A DNA stretch of 64,000 nucleotides from Megamerina dolium (lineage: Eukaryota > Arthropoda > Insecta > Diptera > Megamerinidae), in the NCBI GenBank assembly GCA_963854835.1, contig OY978529.1, forward strand, positions 47,673,821-47,737,820, given 5' to 3'. Made by a program: the position numbers and the translations under genes. Below, in pieces: positions 24,401 through 34,999 of the stretch; positions within the stretch are counted from its first letter, which is position 1; every line of letters starts with the position of its first letter. A model generated the notes under the pieces. That model saw only the letters and a list, made by a program, of their open reading frames with translations. It did no database searches and was not told the DNA's origin.

Positions 24401-27400
24401 ATTCTTCAATATTGGCTTCCAGCGCGTCAACCGTCGCTATAGGCATGAGCCTTCAAATAGCCCCACAAAAAGGTTTTACATCCAAATCTTTCCGCAAAAA
24501 TTTCCATGTAGTGGAGTAACAGAGGCCCAATTGCTGCGAACGGTGCGGAATCGATAATTCACGGTCATCAGCAACACTGGCGGATACAGCTGCAATATTT
24601 TCCTCTGTCCGCACTCTACGTATGCGTGTTGGTGGTTTAATGTCCAATAATGTAAATTTGGTGAAATTTAGTAACAAGATTTCCAATAGCCGCCTCAGAA
24701 GGTCGCACAAATTGACCATAAAATAGAAGAAGTGCACGATACACTTTCTTAATCGAGCATGAATTTTGATAATAAAATTAAATAATATGAAAGCGTTGTT
24801 CGTTCGTAAGTCGATTCATGGTTAAATTATAGACCAAACTGGACATGTTTGACAGTAACATGTTACACGAAAACTGCTGAGCTGCCAAAAAAAACTGTGT
24901 TGCCAAAAAGAATGTTGCTAAAAAATCACCCTGTATTTATCGCAGATATTAACCAGCTGAATTGAGACACCTTTCCTATAGAGGAATCGGATATTTTAGG
25001 TAATATCCGTAAATCATGCTCCTTATTTCGGTTGCGGGGGTCATCAATAAAAGGGGTAGTCCTTTTCGAGGAATTTTTTCACTTTTCATTGGGAGAGATT
25101 TTTATTGTGCCGGCCCCCAAGGCCAAGACACAACTTCGAAACGAGGAAGCTTTGGTCATTCACTTCAGCCGCCTCCAAGTGGGTGCCAGGAAGACATTGT
25201 TCGGTGGTCGCTAGGTGGAGAAATCCCATTAAACATAGAACACACAAACTACACGATGACACCCTTATTAAAAAATAAAAGTGAGATGTCCAGTGATTTG
25301 AAGCACAAAATTTAAATCAAAAAAATATGAGAGCATAAATGAAAAATTTGCGTGGAACAAACAAAAGTAGTAGAACGTTCGATTATGCTATTATGCTATT
25401 TTATTTTAAAAAATCTTAAAAACTATGAAGTACAGTGGCATACATATGTAGTATTAAGATAGATTTCTTAATGAAATACACAAAAACTAGAAGAAATTGT
25501 CCGTCCATTGCCTTCTTGAAGTAAATTGTTGCATTCGAATTGCCCGCCAATGTTTATTATTCACATAGCGCGAAAATTAAGTATCTTGTGTTATGAGCAT
25601 CCATCCATCATACATCGATTCGTGTATCACTTCTATACATTACCTGATCGTGGTGCTGTTGGCACGTGTACATGTCGACATCGGCGCATCATTAATGTAT
25701 CATGCTTAAAATATCGTAAGCAATGCCATTGTGGAATTTTGGAGAGATGCTGCTGCAACGAAATGTGAAATTAAATTCAATTAAAATTCACACTGAAATT
25801 ATATCCTAAATTGCGTCTATATGAGGATTAGCATGTGATAGTCTTTTGTGCATTTTACTTAACTAATAGATTAGATTATATTAATTGGGATTAGAAAAAT
25901 TAAAATTTCGATTGATGTTGATTTAAGAATTAATTTTCGAAAAACTTTTTAATATTAAGGGGTTACACCACTGTAGAGCACAAAAAAAGGCATATTTCGG
26001 GAATTTTCGTAGGCCAAACAAAAGAAGATATTCAAATTCTGTAAAAAGTATTTTTTAATGTCAATCTTGAAGTCCAAAAAAACAATTAAGTTGCGCGATT
26101 CAAAAACAAAATGGCGGCTGTGCAGCATTTCCCCGCTGATGCGTTTTTTTCACTGCGATGCACGGCCGGAAACCTAGCGCCCGCAATTTTCGATCTGGAA
26201 TAGAAAACCGAATATTTTTTGATGCCATATTATAATAGCAAGAGACGTACGTAGGGGTACGTACGTCGCTGATGAAAACGATTTCAAATGTATTGTAAAA
26301 ATTTTCAAATCAATCGGTTAAGATTTGTTCGAGTTATGTTTCCGGCCAGCTCAAAAAAAGTGGTTTCGAGAAAAACGCGTTTAAAGTTTAAAGGTGCTCG
26401 GAGAATACCTCAGACGTCTTGCGGCAAAACTCGAAATTCAGACACTTGGACATTTTTCCCGCCTTCCATCCTTTAGTATAATATTTTGGAGTCCTACAGT
26501 GGTGTAACCCCTTAAATTGTTCTTGAATAAGCCCTAAATTTAACACACTCACGCACATACCTCATTTACTTTTGGCATTGGTCTGCATTCACTGATGTGG
26601 ATTAAAGAGGAAATAATCAACACTAGAGCAATTATGATATTGAAGGCTTTTGGTAACATTTTCCTTAATTTTTTAATTATTTTAGTTTAGTCTTTTTATA
26701 AAAGTATGATTTGTTTTTTATTCTTCCATGTGTCACTATATGTATATTATTAGTTAAAACTTTGAGATGCACCTTAATAATTAACAATAGTCTTCATCAC
26801 TTTGATTCAATTATGATTCGTATTATTTTAAACTTTGTAGAATGCACATTTACTAGTTTGTGAAATTGTCTAATAGAATGTGTTGAGCCTTTGGTTTTAT
26901 ATACAACAGTGTTCTCTGGATCGCTGCCTTTGAGACTATGTGCCTAACTTCATGTTCGAGTGTAGTATTATCATTCAGTCTCTTCATTTGATTGTATTCA
27001 TTAGTAGTAGTAGTAGTTAGTTAGTTCAATTCAATTGTAATTTTGTTTCAATTCAATTCAATTCAGTTTCAAAGCAGAACGATCAGCCTGAATGCTCAAT
27101 GTACGAGTACCAATGTACTTGGATGTTGTTCGTTTATTGATGTGTTGAATGTTCTGCGTGCTAATAAAAATAAATGCGTTTTTGGTCTCCAGAGACTCGT
27201 TTTATTTGTGTCCTACTCTTTTTCATATCATATTTTTCGGCTTTATTGCCATCGTACCATACATTTCTCTTTGGCTCGTATTTATGTACATATTTTCTAT
27301 GTCAATACAATTTATGTACGAAATATGCAATTTCAATTAATTCTTGTGATTATTATTATTATTGATGTAATTTGCCCTCTCAATGTTCATATTGTTTTCG

Positions 27401-30400
27401 TGGAAATTTCTTTTAATCATCATCATCATCATCATTATCGTATGACAAATGTACATACGTAGGGTTTCGTCGACTACTAGTTTTCACAAGTTCTTTCGAG
27501 TTCCAGTCGGTAAGACGAGATTCAATCAACATTTTGCAATTGATTTCAATTTCAAACTTTCCGCCTGATATCATTGCACGTAATTAATCATCTCAATAGC
27601 AGAATATTATTGTTTTTTTGCATCGTTCAAAAACAAAATATATAAAATAATCCAATTCTTCCGTAATTTTTTTCTCATTTGACCTTATTATTGTTATTAT
27701 TATTGATTTATTTTATTTAATTAACATAATGTTATATTATACGTTTGATATTACAATATATACAATACATATGCACATGGGTGTCACGTAGGTCGTACTA
27801 TCATATAGTACAGGGTGATTTTTTAAGAGCCTTCGGATTTGATTAAAAAAAACCGCATAAAAATTAAATACAATACAATTCAATGTTTAAAGATGATTTC
27901 ATGTAAATGTTGACAGTGGCTACGCCTCTAATGGTTCATACGCTGGGTCCAATTTTGGCATACTCTCTCCAACATATCGGCCGGTATCTCACGAATAAAT
28001 TCTTCAATATTGGCTTCCAGTGCATCAACTGTTGCGGGCTTGTCGGTATAGACATGAGCTTTAACATAGCCCCACCAATTGATCGGCCCCAAACGTGAAA
28101 TAAACTGTTCACCCATTTCGCCTCTCAATTGGGCCATTGTTTTGCGTCCTGTGTAGCATGTGGCACCGTCTTATTGAAACCACATGTCAGCCAAGTCCAG
28201 TTCTTCCATTTTGGGTAAAATTAAAAGTTTGTAATTATCGCACGATAGCGTTCACCCTTCACAGCAACGTTCCTGCTTTCGTCGTATTTGAAAAAGTACG
28301 GTCCAATGATGCTACCGGCCCATAATCCACACCAAACAGTGCGCATTTCGGTATGCATTGGCAGTTTTTGGAATGCTTTTGGCTGCTCTTCACACCAAAT
28401 ATGATAATTTTGATTGTTCACATATCCATTTAATCAGAAATGAGCTTCGTCGCTGAACACAAGAAAGTCCACGATGCACCTTCTTAACCGAGCATGAATT
28501 TTGATAATAAAATTCAATAATCTGTAAGCATTGTTCGTTTGTAAGTCGATTTATGGTTAAATTATAGATCAAACTGAACATATTTGACAGTAACGTGTTA
28601 CACGAAAACAGCAGAGCTGCCAAAAACAATGTTTCGAAAAAGAAAGTTGCCAAAAAAATCACCCTGTATATATTTACTTTCTGGAATTGGTTTATAAATT
28701 AAATCAAATTGTATTGTACACACGTTAGGTAGTTATGTTCTTTCATAAACATACTATTTACAATTAATTCTTATACATTATTCACATAAATGAAGTACAA
28801 TTGTTGTGTTCGGATAGCTTGTTCTTAATTTAGAATCATTGATGCATTTCAAATAAAGTTGAAGAAGAAGCGCGACTTCATCGCAATTTCGTGAAGCTAT
28901 TTTAATTTACGAAGTTTTCTGCTATGCATTTTAATCGTGGACGCTATTTCTACACAGATCTTCAAAGTAATGCAGCCAATTGAGAGTATAGTCACAAATG
29001 AATCACACTGTCTACGTACTTATGTAGTCATTGAATATTTTGGTTCGCAATTGCATGTTTCTCATAAAAAAATCTGTCAAAAAGCCCATTCTTAAGTCGA
29101 ACTTTAAGATTATCTCAAATTTGACTATAACTACGGTTTATTATATTTGACTACCGGTTAGTTATCCACTTAGCATATAATGTCTCTTATTTTTTTTGGA
29201 GTCATAGTTCCATGAAGTCAATCAATCAAAAAAGAGCGTGACGTTGGAACAAGTACATAATCCTTGTTCATCCTGTCAGAGGATATGAGCCCTATAGCTT
29301 ATACCTCTGAGGGCCAACCGCAAGTGTTACGGTTACTGCGACCAAACGAGATCTTTTGTACCCAAGCCCGTTTACGACACTAGAATCGCCTCTACCTTTT
29401 TAATGAAGGATAGAATTGATCTTGTCGAACTTTTGATGATTGAAGCTGGTATTGGGAAACTCAGCTGAAAATGTTTGAGGCGAAGTCTGGCCAAGGCCGG
29501 ACATTCGCAAAGTATGTGGATCGATGTTTCATCCTCTTCCAAACAGAGTCTACACTCCGTGTCAGAGGATAGTCCCATTTTGTGGACGTGGTATTTTAAC
29601 CAGTTATGTTCTGAGAGATAGCCGGTTATTAGGCGTAGGTTTTGTTCTGCTAAGACTAATTCTGTCAAAAGCTGCATCGAAGCTGATGAGAGTTTTGGCC
29701 TGGCGGAGACCCGTCGAATTTTTTCGTTGTAGTAGGTATTTGGTGTGGTAATGTTTTTCTATCATAGCTTTGACCGATGCCCAGCTTTTACTGCAGAAAG
29801 GTTTTGGTCCCGTCCGTGGAGAAGACGAGCCAGCTATCGCTAGTTCGTCCGCTACTTCATTGCCCTCAATCCCGTTGTGCCCCGGCACCCAATATAATGT
29901 GACCTTATTTCGCATAGAGAGTTTTTGTAGGATAAGGAAACATTCGGTGACTGTTTTTGAGGAAAACTCCCATGAGGAGAGAGATTTGATGGTAGCTTGG
30001 ATGTCTGAGCAAATAAGAATGCGCGCTCCGTTTAGCCCTTTGGCATGTAGATGACGAAGTCATGAAGTCCCCTGAAGTCACTTGAAGTGAAATTTCAATT
30101 GACAAAACTCAGATGCATCCCAATTGCAATTGAAATAAGACAATTGCATTGCCTTAACTTTGCGCAGCGACTCGAACAAAGATTTCAAACAGCTTTTTGT
30201 GTTCTGGAGGAGAATACTGTATCCAATAGCTAAAATCACAAATTCCACAGCCATGAAATAAAAAGAAGAGTACCGTTCGAAAGGAAATTATTTCTCAATT
30301 AATGTTGTGCTTCAGCCGGCGATTGATCCCACGACCTAGAGAAGGCTAACGCAGTAACCACTGAGGTACAGCACCCATTAAAATGCATTACAATACCCAG

Positions 30401-32009
30401 AATCGCAGCTAAAGGCGTCCGATGTCCATTCGTTTTTTTTCCTTCGTAACATTTTTTCTCTGAACATACCCTTACCTCCAACCCTGAGAGAGGTAAAATA
30501 TGAGGCCGTCCCCCATTGTACCCAATTGTCCCACTCAATATTTTTCATGAACATATTTACTTCCTATTCTTACTCCTTAGAGGGATTTCGCTAAAAAAAT
30601 GATCTTATGTGTTGTGTTAACCGTTCCTTGAGCAATCCCTGGGGTATTTTTACTTTATTTCATAGTGAAATCTTCCTAAATAGTAATAAATAGAGGGTAA
30701 ATATGTTCACAAAAATATTTGAGTAGTAAAAATTAATTGCAATCGATCAAATAGTTTAACCCTCTAGGAGTGGTAGGGATGAAATGTACAAAAACATCAA
30801 TTATATAGCCTTCTAATAGGTGGAGATTGACGCTAAGTGTGAACATTCAGAACAACTGTTAATGAGATCATACCTATTATACCCTAGGGTGGATTCTGGG
30901 TGTTTTACAATATTTTAATTTTTTTTTTTTTTTAGGTTAGGGACGAAAAATTAGATGTTTTGATATTTTACTTCTCATGATAAACTGTCATAACTTGGAA
31001 TATATTCGAATGATTGAAAATGCAAATATATATGTAAAAATAATGTCATTAAAACAGAAAATATGAAAGAAAATAGGTTTCAATTTAAGCTTTTCTTGAT
31101 AAAAGCTCTGAATAGTTAAATTCAATTAAGAAATCACGGCTTGAAAGTCGTAAAAAGCCGCGAAATTGGATGAAAAGTGATTGAGTTACCCATTACAGAT
31201 CTACAATCTAAACTAGCGAATTTAAGAAGTTGACTGGATATTTTTGAAGCAACTGTTCAATTTCAATGACAAACTGAATTTAATAAATTTTTGATTTGAA
31301 TTGAAGTGATCAGTTACATAAGTTGATTGAGTTTTTTTTTCTCTCTGAAAGTTTACAGTCATGGACAAAATTGTATATGTGCCCTGAATCTGTAAAACGG
31401 AAGTAGTTTTCTTGATGTAAACTTTAGTGTATATTTCATAATTTGATGAAAAGAATCCAACCCTATAACAGTCGGGGGTGTGAGCAAGATTGCCAAATTA
31501 ATGCCAATATATTTGTATGAATAATTATTATATTCGATTTGCTTGCAATTAAAAAAAAAAAATTATTTTCTTTTATTCTTTTTTGTTCTAATTTGCATAT
31601 GCAGCTAATTGAAATGTCCACCCACACGATGCCACCATTAAACTTACTTTGTGCCGATTTTATGAAGTCCATTGTGAAATCTGTTGATTTATCCCGCGTT
31701 GAAGCTAAACATTCTGCATTCAATGGCAATGCAATGCTTACAAATGGTCATGCTACGGATGTGCAGGTTAATGGCAACAGCAATAGTGATGATGATGATG
31801 ATGATAATCATAAAGATTACACTAATAACATAATGAATGGCGGCGTCAGAAATGATGTAATGAATGTACGTAAAAGCATCTTAAATAAAGCAGAAGAGAT
31901 TAGTCAGAGCTATGAGAAGACTACAAATTACAATAAACATACGTGTCATTCTGATGATGAAATCAAATTGAAACGTGCCGCATCCCAATGCATTGGATTG
32001 GAATTTTAG
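18500..32009 (+). CDS. Wdr75: WDR75 (UTP17), small-subunit processome WD-repeat protein
   Basis: Eleven exons: 18500-18594, 18652-19029, 19087-19194, 19253-19385, 19449-19859, 19920-20098, 20156-21191, 21251-21392, 21593-21753, 21818-22024, 31605-32009; total 1084 aa. Family landmarks are VRVHPTEEVVATGDEKGRIF, LYHWHHTPITSIAFS, LNPRTNSLVLNGRTGHLQFYS, LPHEGGFKAIEF, ENTVKIWAL and FQPHVPLPIY. WDR75 is a nucleolar t-UTP subunit needed for rRNA transcription and 18S processing (family knowledge). Human WDR75 is about 830 aa. The extra length is mainly a lysine-rich insertion of about 210 residues (roughly 546-758), all within exon 7. The last exon (STHTMPPLNLLCADFMKS then an acidic tail) joins in phase 0 across a 9,580-bp intron. 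The exon 3 donor is ambiguous (19194, or 12 bases earlier). AATAAA near 32213 is a likely poly(A) signal. Confidence 0.92.
22332..22572 (+). mobile_element. SINE body copy, head missing
   Basis: Shares the body of the family at 40142-40496 (…caagcaattggcaattcttccggcagtaacaatttgcc…) and ends aagtgccacatatttatt plus a run of T. The tRNA-like head is absent, so it is 5'-truncated. Confidence 0.65.
22616..23520 (-). mobile_element. R1/LOA-like LINE remnant, minus strand
   Basis: Reading the minus strand from 23520 downward: a linker-like segment (WELFYESLEEFSKAARIRKILSK), then GVNYHKSEHVLFTRIYK, the SKTE.VLFTR.YK motif of R1-type reverse transcriptases. After that come VKRVQRLAALCVTRALRATSTKAF and a TP motif at 22658-22900. 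Frames shift several times and the core polymerase motifs are missing, so it is a deleted, dead copy inside the WDR75 intron. Confidence 0.65.
23540..24060 (-). mobile_element. LINE reverse-transcriptase remnant (same type as 15242)
   Basis: Minus strand shows CANYRGISLLN, the conserved fingers motif of LINE reverse transcriptases, followed by FDYKAVFDS. After a gap comes EVNAGKTKYLMSTNKE, which matches GKTKY at 17011-17241. It is internally deleted and frameshifted. Confidence 0.7.
24183..24933 (-). mobile_element. Tc1/mariner-superfamily element A, deleted
   Basis: Bounded by cagggtgattttttaagagc at the left and aaaaaatcaccctg at the right, with TA on both sides. The minus strand retains RTEENIAAVSASVADD...SIPHRSQQLGL, the helix-turn-helix part of an IS630/Tc1-mariner transposase, but lacks the catalytic core. 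Non-autonomous. Confidence 0.8.
24934..25552. other. Noncoding intronic spacer
   Basis: Intronic DNA of WDR75 downstream (on the minus strand) of the nested peptide gene. Open frames at 25016-25315 show no recognisable domain. Confidence 0.4.
25553..25558 (-). terminator. Poly(A) signal of the nested peptide gene
   Basis: AATAAA on the minus strand, about 75 bases after the stop codon. Confidence 0.55.
25633..26659 (-). CDS. Nested gene for a small secreted peptide, 72 aa
   Basis: Two exons on the minus strand inside the last WDR75 intron: 26659-26561 and 25752-25633, joined in phase 0. Exon 1 starts MLPKAFNIIIALVLIISSL, a strong signal peptide likely cleaved after HISEC or nearby, and ends MPKVNE before a good donor (GAG/gtatgt). 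Exon 2 follows a good acceptor (ttcgttgcag). It holds two cysteines 13 residues apart, an RR dibasic pair and the tail APRSGNV. A TATA box lies upstream (26895-26903) and AATAAA downstream (25553-25558). I do not recognise the family. It looks like a peptide hormone or secreted effector precursor. An alternative donor at the end of exon 2 (CAG/gtaatg) could add a further exon. The 808-bp intron contains a MITE. Confidence 0.62.
25959..26511. mobile_element. TTAA-flanked, piggyBac-like MITE, 553 bp
   Basis: Perfect 18-bp terminal inverted repeats (ggggttacaccactgtag at 25959-25976 and its complement at 26494-26511) are flanked on both sides by TTAA (25955-25958, 26512-26515). TTAA target duplication is the hallmark of the piggyBac superfamily. 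No transposase frame is present. It sits in the intron of the nested peptide gene. Confidence 0.82.
26895..26903 (-). promoter_or_regulatory. TATA box upstream of the nested peptide gene
   Basis: TATATAAAA on the minus strand about 240 bases before the start codon, implying transcription start near 26865 and a 5' UTR of about 200 bases. Confidence 0.5.
26904..27810. other. Noncoding intronic spacer
   Basis: WDR75 intron and presumed upstream region of the nested gene. It contains short repeats (TAG, CAT and ATT triplets) but no gene. A 139-codon plus frame at 27043-27462 is low-complexity. Confidence 0.4.
27811..28666 (-). mobile_element. Tc1/mariner-superfamily element B, degenerate
   Basis: Same ends as element A (cagggtgatttttt / aaaaaatcaccctg) with flanking TA. 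The minus strand carries pieces of a DDE transposase: FSDEAHF, NNQNYHIWCEE, TVWCGLWAGSIIGPYFF, GERYRAIITNF, then FISRLGPINWWGYVKAHVY. In-frame stops and shifts are present, so it is dead. About 100 bp longer than copy A. Confidence 0.85.
28667..29371. other. Noncoding intronic spacer
   Basis: No gene or identifiable element; WDR75 intron. Confidence 0.4.
29372..30050 (-). mobile_element. LINE remnant with RNase H domain
   Basis: Minus strand reads ILICSDIQATIKSL...LYWVPGHNGIEGNEVADELA, a LINE-encoded RNase H. After a frameshift near 29690 it continues LRLITGYLSEHNWLKYHVHKMG...CRLCLEEDETSIHILCECPAL, the zinc-finger-like C-terminus common in I/R1-type LINEs. A 5'-truncated, frameshifted copy. 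Confidence 0.8.
30298..30380 (-). mobile_element. SINE head fragment
   Basis: Complement reads tgggtgctgtacctcagtgg...gtcgtgggatcaatc, the tRNA-like head (A and B box regions) of the 40142-40496 family. The body is missing. Confidence 0.6.
30381..31604. other. Distal end of the WDR75 last intron
   Basis: AT-rich. A sequence resembling a Tc1-type terminus (cagtcatggacaaaattgt) occurs near 31360, with no partner. The stretch ends with a clear acceptor (polypyrimidine, gcag at 31601-31604). Confidence 0.4.
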
Positions 32010-32598
32010 TTTGATATGTGAATAGTATATTTTATCAAAATATTATTATTGTTTATTATTAAGATATTAAAATCGTAAAATCGATTTGAAAATCGTAAGT
32101 CTTATGACATAGTTATGTTGTATTATATACATAAATAACATATTTATTGTAACACAAATAATGTGCTATGTATAATAATTCAATGTATATTGAAATGTAA
32201 TAATGATGAAAAAATAAAAATAAAATAAGTGAATTTTTTAAGATGATACACACATGCATGACTACCTACATATGTTGGAATAAAGTTTTAATCATAGAAA
32301 CTACTCGACAATGTGTGTGTTCCAAAATAAACAAGACTTTTTCAAAATAGGCATTGCCAATGTGGCCACCTACTACCTACTGGCAATTGCATGTGCTGTG
32401 ATTATTATAGATTCCATAAAAAATGTGCGTCAACAACTACCCCGCCTGATTTGTTATTATCATGTGACTTGTCTTTTCGAAAAAGTTATGTTCACTTTGG
32501 AACCCATCTTGTATAATAGAAATAATATACATGTATTTTATAAAGTAATTTAAATAGGTTTTTTGTTTTTTTAATTCTTTTGTGTGTTTTGAAAATGT
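32010..32598. other. Convergent spacer, WDR75 and peptide gene 3' ends
   Basis: Holds the WDR75 3' UTR (AATAAA near 32213) and the 3' UTR of the opposing peptide gene. No further gene seen. Confidence 0.5.
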
Positions 32599-32983
32599 TT
32601 AACCATTTCGATGTATTAAGCCGGCATGTGCAAGTACATTGTAAATTTCAGAACGAGATATTTTTTCAGCTTGTCTATCGTAGACCTGCAATATATTCGC
32701 AATAAATGTAAGAATAAGTACAAATTTCAAATGCATTATGATTTTTCACTACAACTATCACAACATATCACACACAACCTACAGGTTCTTCACCAGGTCC
32801 AAACCAGCTTGATTTGGCTAAAGCTTCACGAATACGTGGCGTTTTGTAGAATGGGTTTTTCAATTCATTTGGCAGCATTTGTTCGTACGCATCATTTTCT
32901 ATAACAGCTATATGTTGTACACGATTGCCTTGAGGTCGTGCAGTGACTGTAGCAATTAGAATTAAAATGCATAATGAACTCAT
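32599..32983 (-). CDS. Small secreted insect peptide, 95 aa, unnamed family
   Basis: Two exons, 32983-32783 and 32685-32599, joined in phase 0 across a 97-bp intron. The start chosen is MSSLCILILIATVTA, a short signal peptide followed by RPQGN; a longer upstream frame is unlikely. Mature part: NPFYKTPRIREALAKSSWF, then GEEP joined to VYDRQAEKISRSEIYNVLAHAGL. The match of both exons around the splice, and a pattern I recall from uncharacterised insect proteins (SSWF...PVYDR...KI.R..I...L.HAG), support a real conserved gene. Function unknown; the protein has only one cysteine, in the signal peptide, so it is not a disulfide-rich toxin or antimicrobial type. It converges with WDR75. A 5' UTR exon is possible, because an acceptor-like site lies just upstream of the ATG. 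Confidence 0.85.
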
Positions 32984-33222
32984 TTGCAATAGCCTATAGT
33001 AAATAAAGGAGAAGAAGAAAGGAAAAAAGATAAAAATTACAAAGTTGATAAATTTTACTGACAAATGTAATATAAGGTTGAGGAACAACTCCTAATTCGA
33101 ATAATGACATAAAAAGGATATCGATCGTTTAATATTCCAATTAATTTCAACAATTTCAATATATAATTTAAATAAAAGCATTTTAAAAAAAATCTCCTTA
33201 CAGTCGGCTAGGGCCGACCAAA

Positions 33223-33239
33223 TTATACCCTGCATATGT

Positions 33240-33324
<85 letters not shown>

Positions 33325-34652
33325 TTACTTGAATATCCATCTTTTTCTTTTATTTCCACTTTTTGACGAACAATTTTTGCATATACTACTAATTTACACC
33401 CGAAATATGATTGACTTTGAGAAAGTACTTTGTATGTTATGAGAGTTCTAAAAGGGATAATTTAAAGGAGGTTTTTAAGATAATTCTGAGACTTAGTATG
33501 GGAGCTATATAAAAAGTTGGCGTGGCGTAGACAGAAGATTGCAGAAGCTGCAGCTATCTCAATTTAACAGAAATTCAGTCATCCTGTATGGGAGCCACTA
33601 TAAACAATAGACGTGGCTGGCCCATTTCTTGTGGGCATATTTGCCCTTACAATACTAATCCACACCTTCAATCTGGTTGTTCTACGTTGAATAGTTTGTA
33701 AGTTATGGAGCTTAAAAGTTTTAGTTTAATTCACTCGACTTTGTATGGGAGACCCATGAAGGAGTGGGCGTGGTACACTGATTTTGTGCCAGGTTATTAC
33801 CGACTACGATATTAATTTAAGTGTCAATTATGGTTATTCTAGACAGAAGATTGCCGAAGTTACAGCTGTTTCAATTTAAAATTTGTATGGGGGCTACGAT
33901 AAACAGTGGGCGTGATGCGCCCATTTTCTGTGAGCCTAGTTGCTCGTACAATACTAATCCACACCTTAAATCTCGTTATTCTACGCTGAATAGTTTGCAA
34001 GTTATAACCGGTAACATTTTTTTTAATTTCCGCAACTTTGTATGGGAGACCCAAAAAGGAGTGGGCGTGGCACACTGATTTTCTGCCATATTATTTCCGA
34101 CTACCATGTTAATCTAAGTGTCAATTATGGTTATTCTGGACAGAAGATTGTAGAAGTTACAGCTGTTTCAATTTAAAAGAAGTACAGACACTTTGTATGA
34201 GAGCTACGCTAAAAAGTAGGCGTGGCTCAACCACTTTTGGCGAGGTTCTATAGTAGTATAATATAAGTCTATGTGCCAAATATTGTTGTCCCAAGTGGTA
34301 TATTATGTGAGTTATAGCAAGTTAAAGATTTTGAAAATTTCGAGGTTAGTCGCTTTGAATGCTTGGTGTGGGCGTGGTTATTGACCGATCATGCCCAATA
34401 TCAATCCCCTCCGTACCCTTGGATCATATATTACTTATGCCAAATAGCATCGAAATAGCTCAATATTTACTCAAGTTATCGTGCGAACTAGCCAGGTGAC
34501 AGACAGACGGACGAACATCGTTAAATCGAAAATTTAATCGACGCTGATCACGAATATATATCTATGTCTATATCTCCGGAGATTCCTTCAAGTGGACACA
34601 AACATATGACCGAAATGAATATACCTTGCATATTGCATTATGCAGGGTATAA
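33223..34652. mobile_element. Unclassified TIR element with internal tandem repeats, 1.43 kb
   Basis: Starts ttataccctgcata and ends tatgcagggtataa, a perfect 14-bp inverted repeat. Inside, a unit of about 300 bp recurs roughly three times: agaagattg.(a/c)gaag..(a)cagct.t.tcaattta begins near 33533, 33843 and 34141, each near tatggga and gtgggcgtgg words. A diverged copy lies at 42230-42900. No coding frame. Confidence 0.65.
33242..33320. repeat. (TA)n microsatellite, about 79 bp
   Basis: Uninterrupted TA dinucleotides just inside the left end of the TIR element. Confidence 0.97.
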
Positions 34653-34920
34653 TAACACTAAGTTGATGAACTTGTCTGATAATGGTTGTTAAGTCGAAGT
34701 TATGTGTTTGTGGCCAGACTACATTTGTTTGTAATTAGTTTTTAGAAGAAACATTATTTCAACCCTTTATTAATCCATGTACTAAATATAGTAATAATCA
34801 AAAATAAGGACTGCAAAATTATAATTTATACTTCGAATGACATCAATTATGCTCAAATCCCACCAAATGCTGCAGAATTCACTCAAATAGAGGATAAATA
34901 AGGATCGAAAAGTTTAAAAT

Positions 34921-34999
34921 GTTGTTGTTGCTGTTGTTGTAGCAGCAAAAATACGGAAATGCTTTGTTTTGTACCCGTACAAAGCATGTCCGTATTCTG
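34921..34999. repeat. Short hairpin repeat with (GTT)n end, copy 2
   Basis: gttgttgttgctgttgttgtagcagc is followed by inverted arms aatacggaaatgctttgt (34950-34967) and acaaagcatgtccgtatt (34979-34996). Reverse orientation of the unit at 14981-15052. Confidence 0.6.

Noticed and set aside
25526..25768. Plus-strand frame rich in cysteine (CTCRHRR...CCCNEM)
   Set aside because: It is the antisense of exon 2 of the nested peptide gene, whose strand is better supported by splice sites, signal peptide, TATA box and poly(A) signal.
27043..27462. 139-codon plus-strand frame with poly-His end
   Set aside because: Low-complexity translation of ATT and CAT triplet repeats.
31357..31385. Sequence like a Bari/Tc1 terminus (cagtcatggacaaaattgt)
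   Set aside because: No opposite terminus, no TA-bounded element and no transposase nearby; noted only in the intron description.
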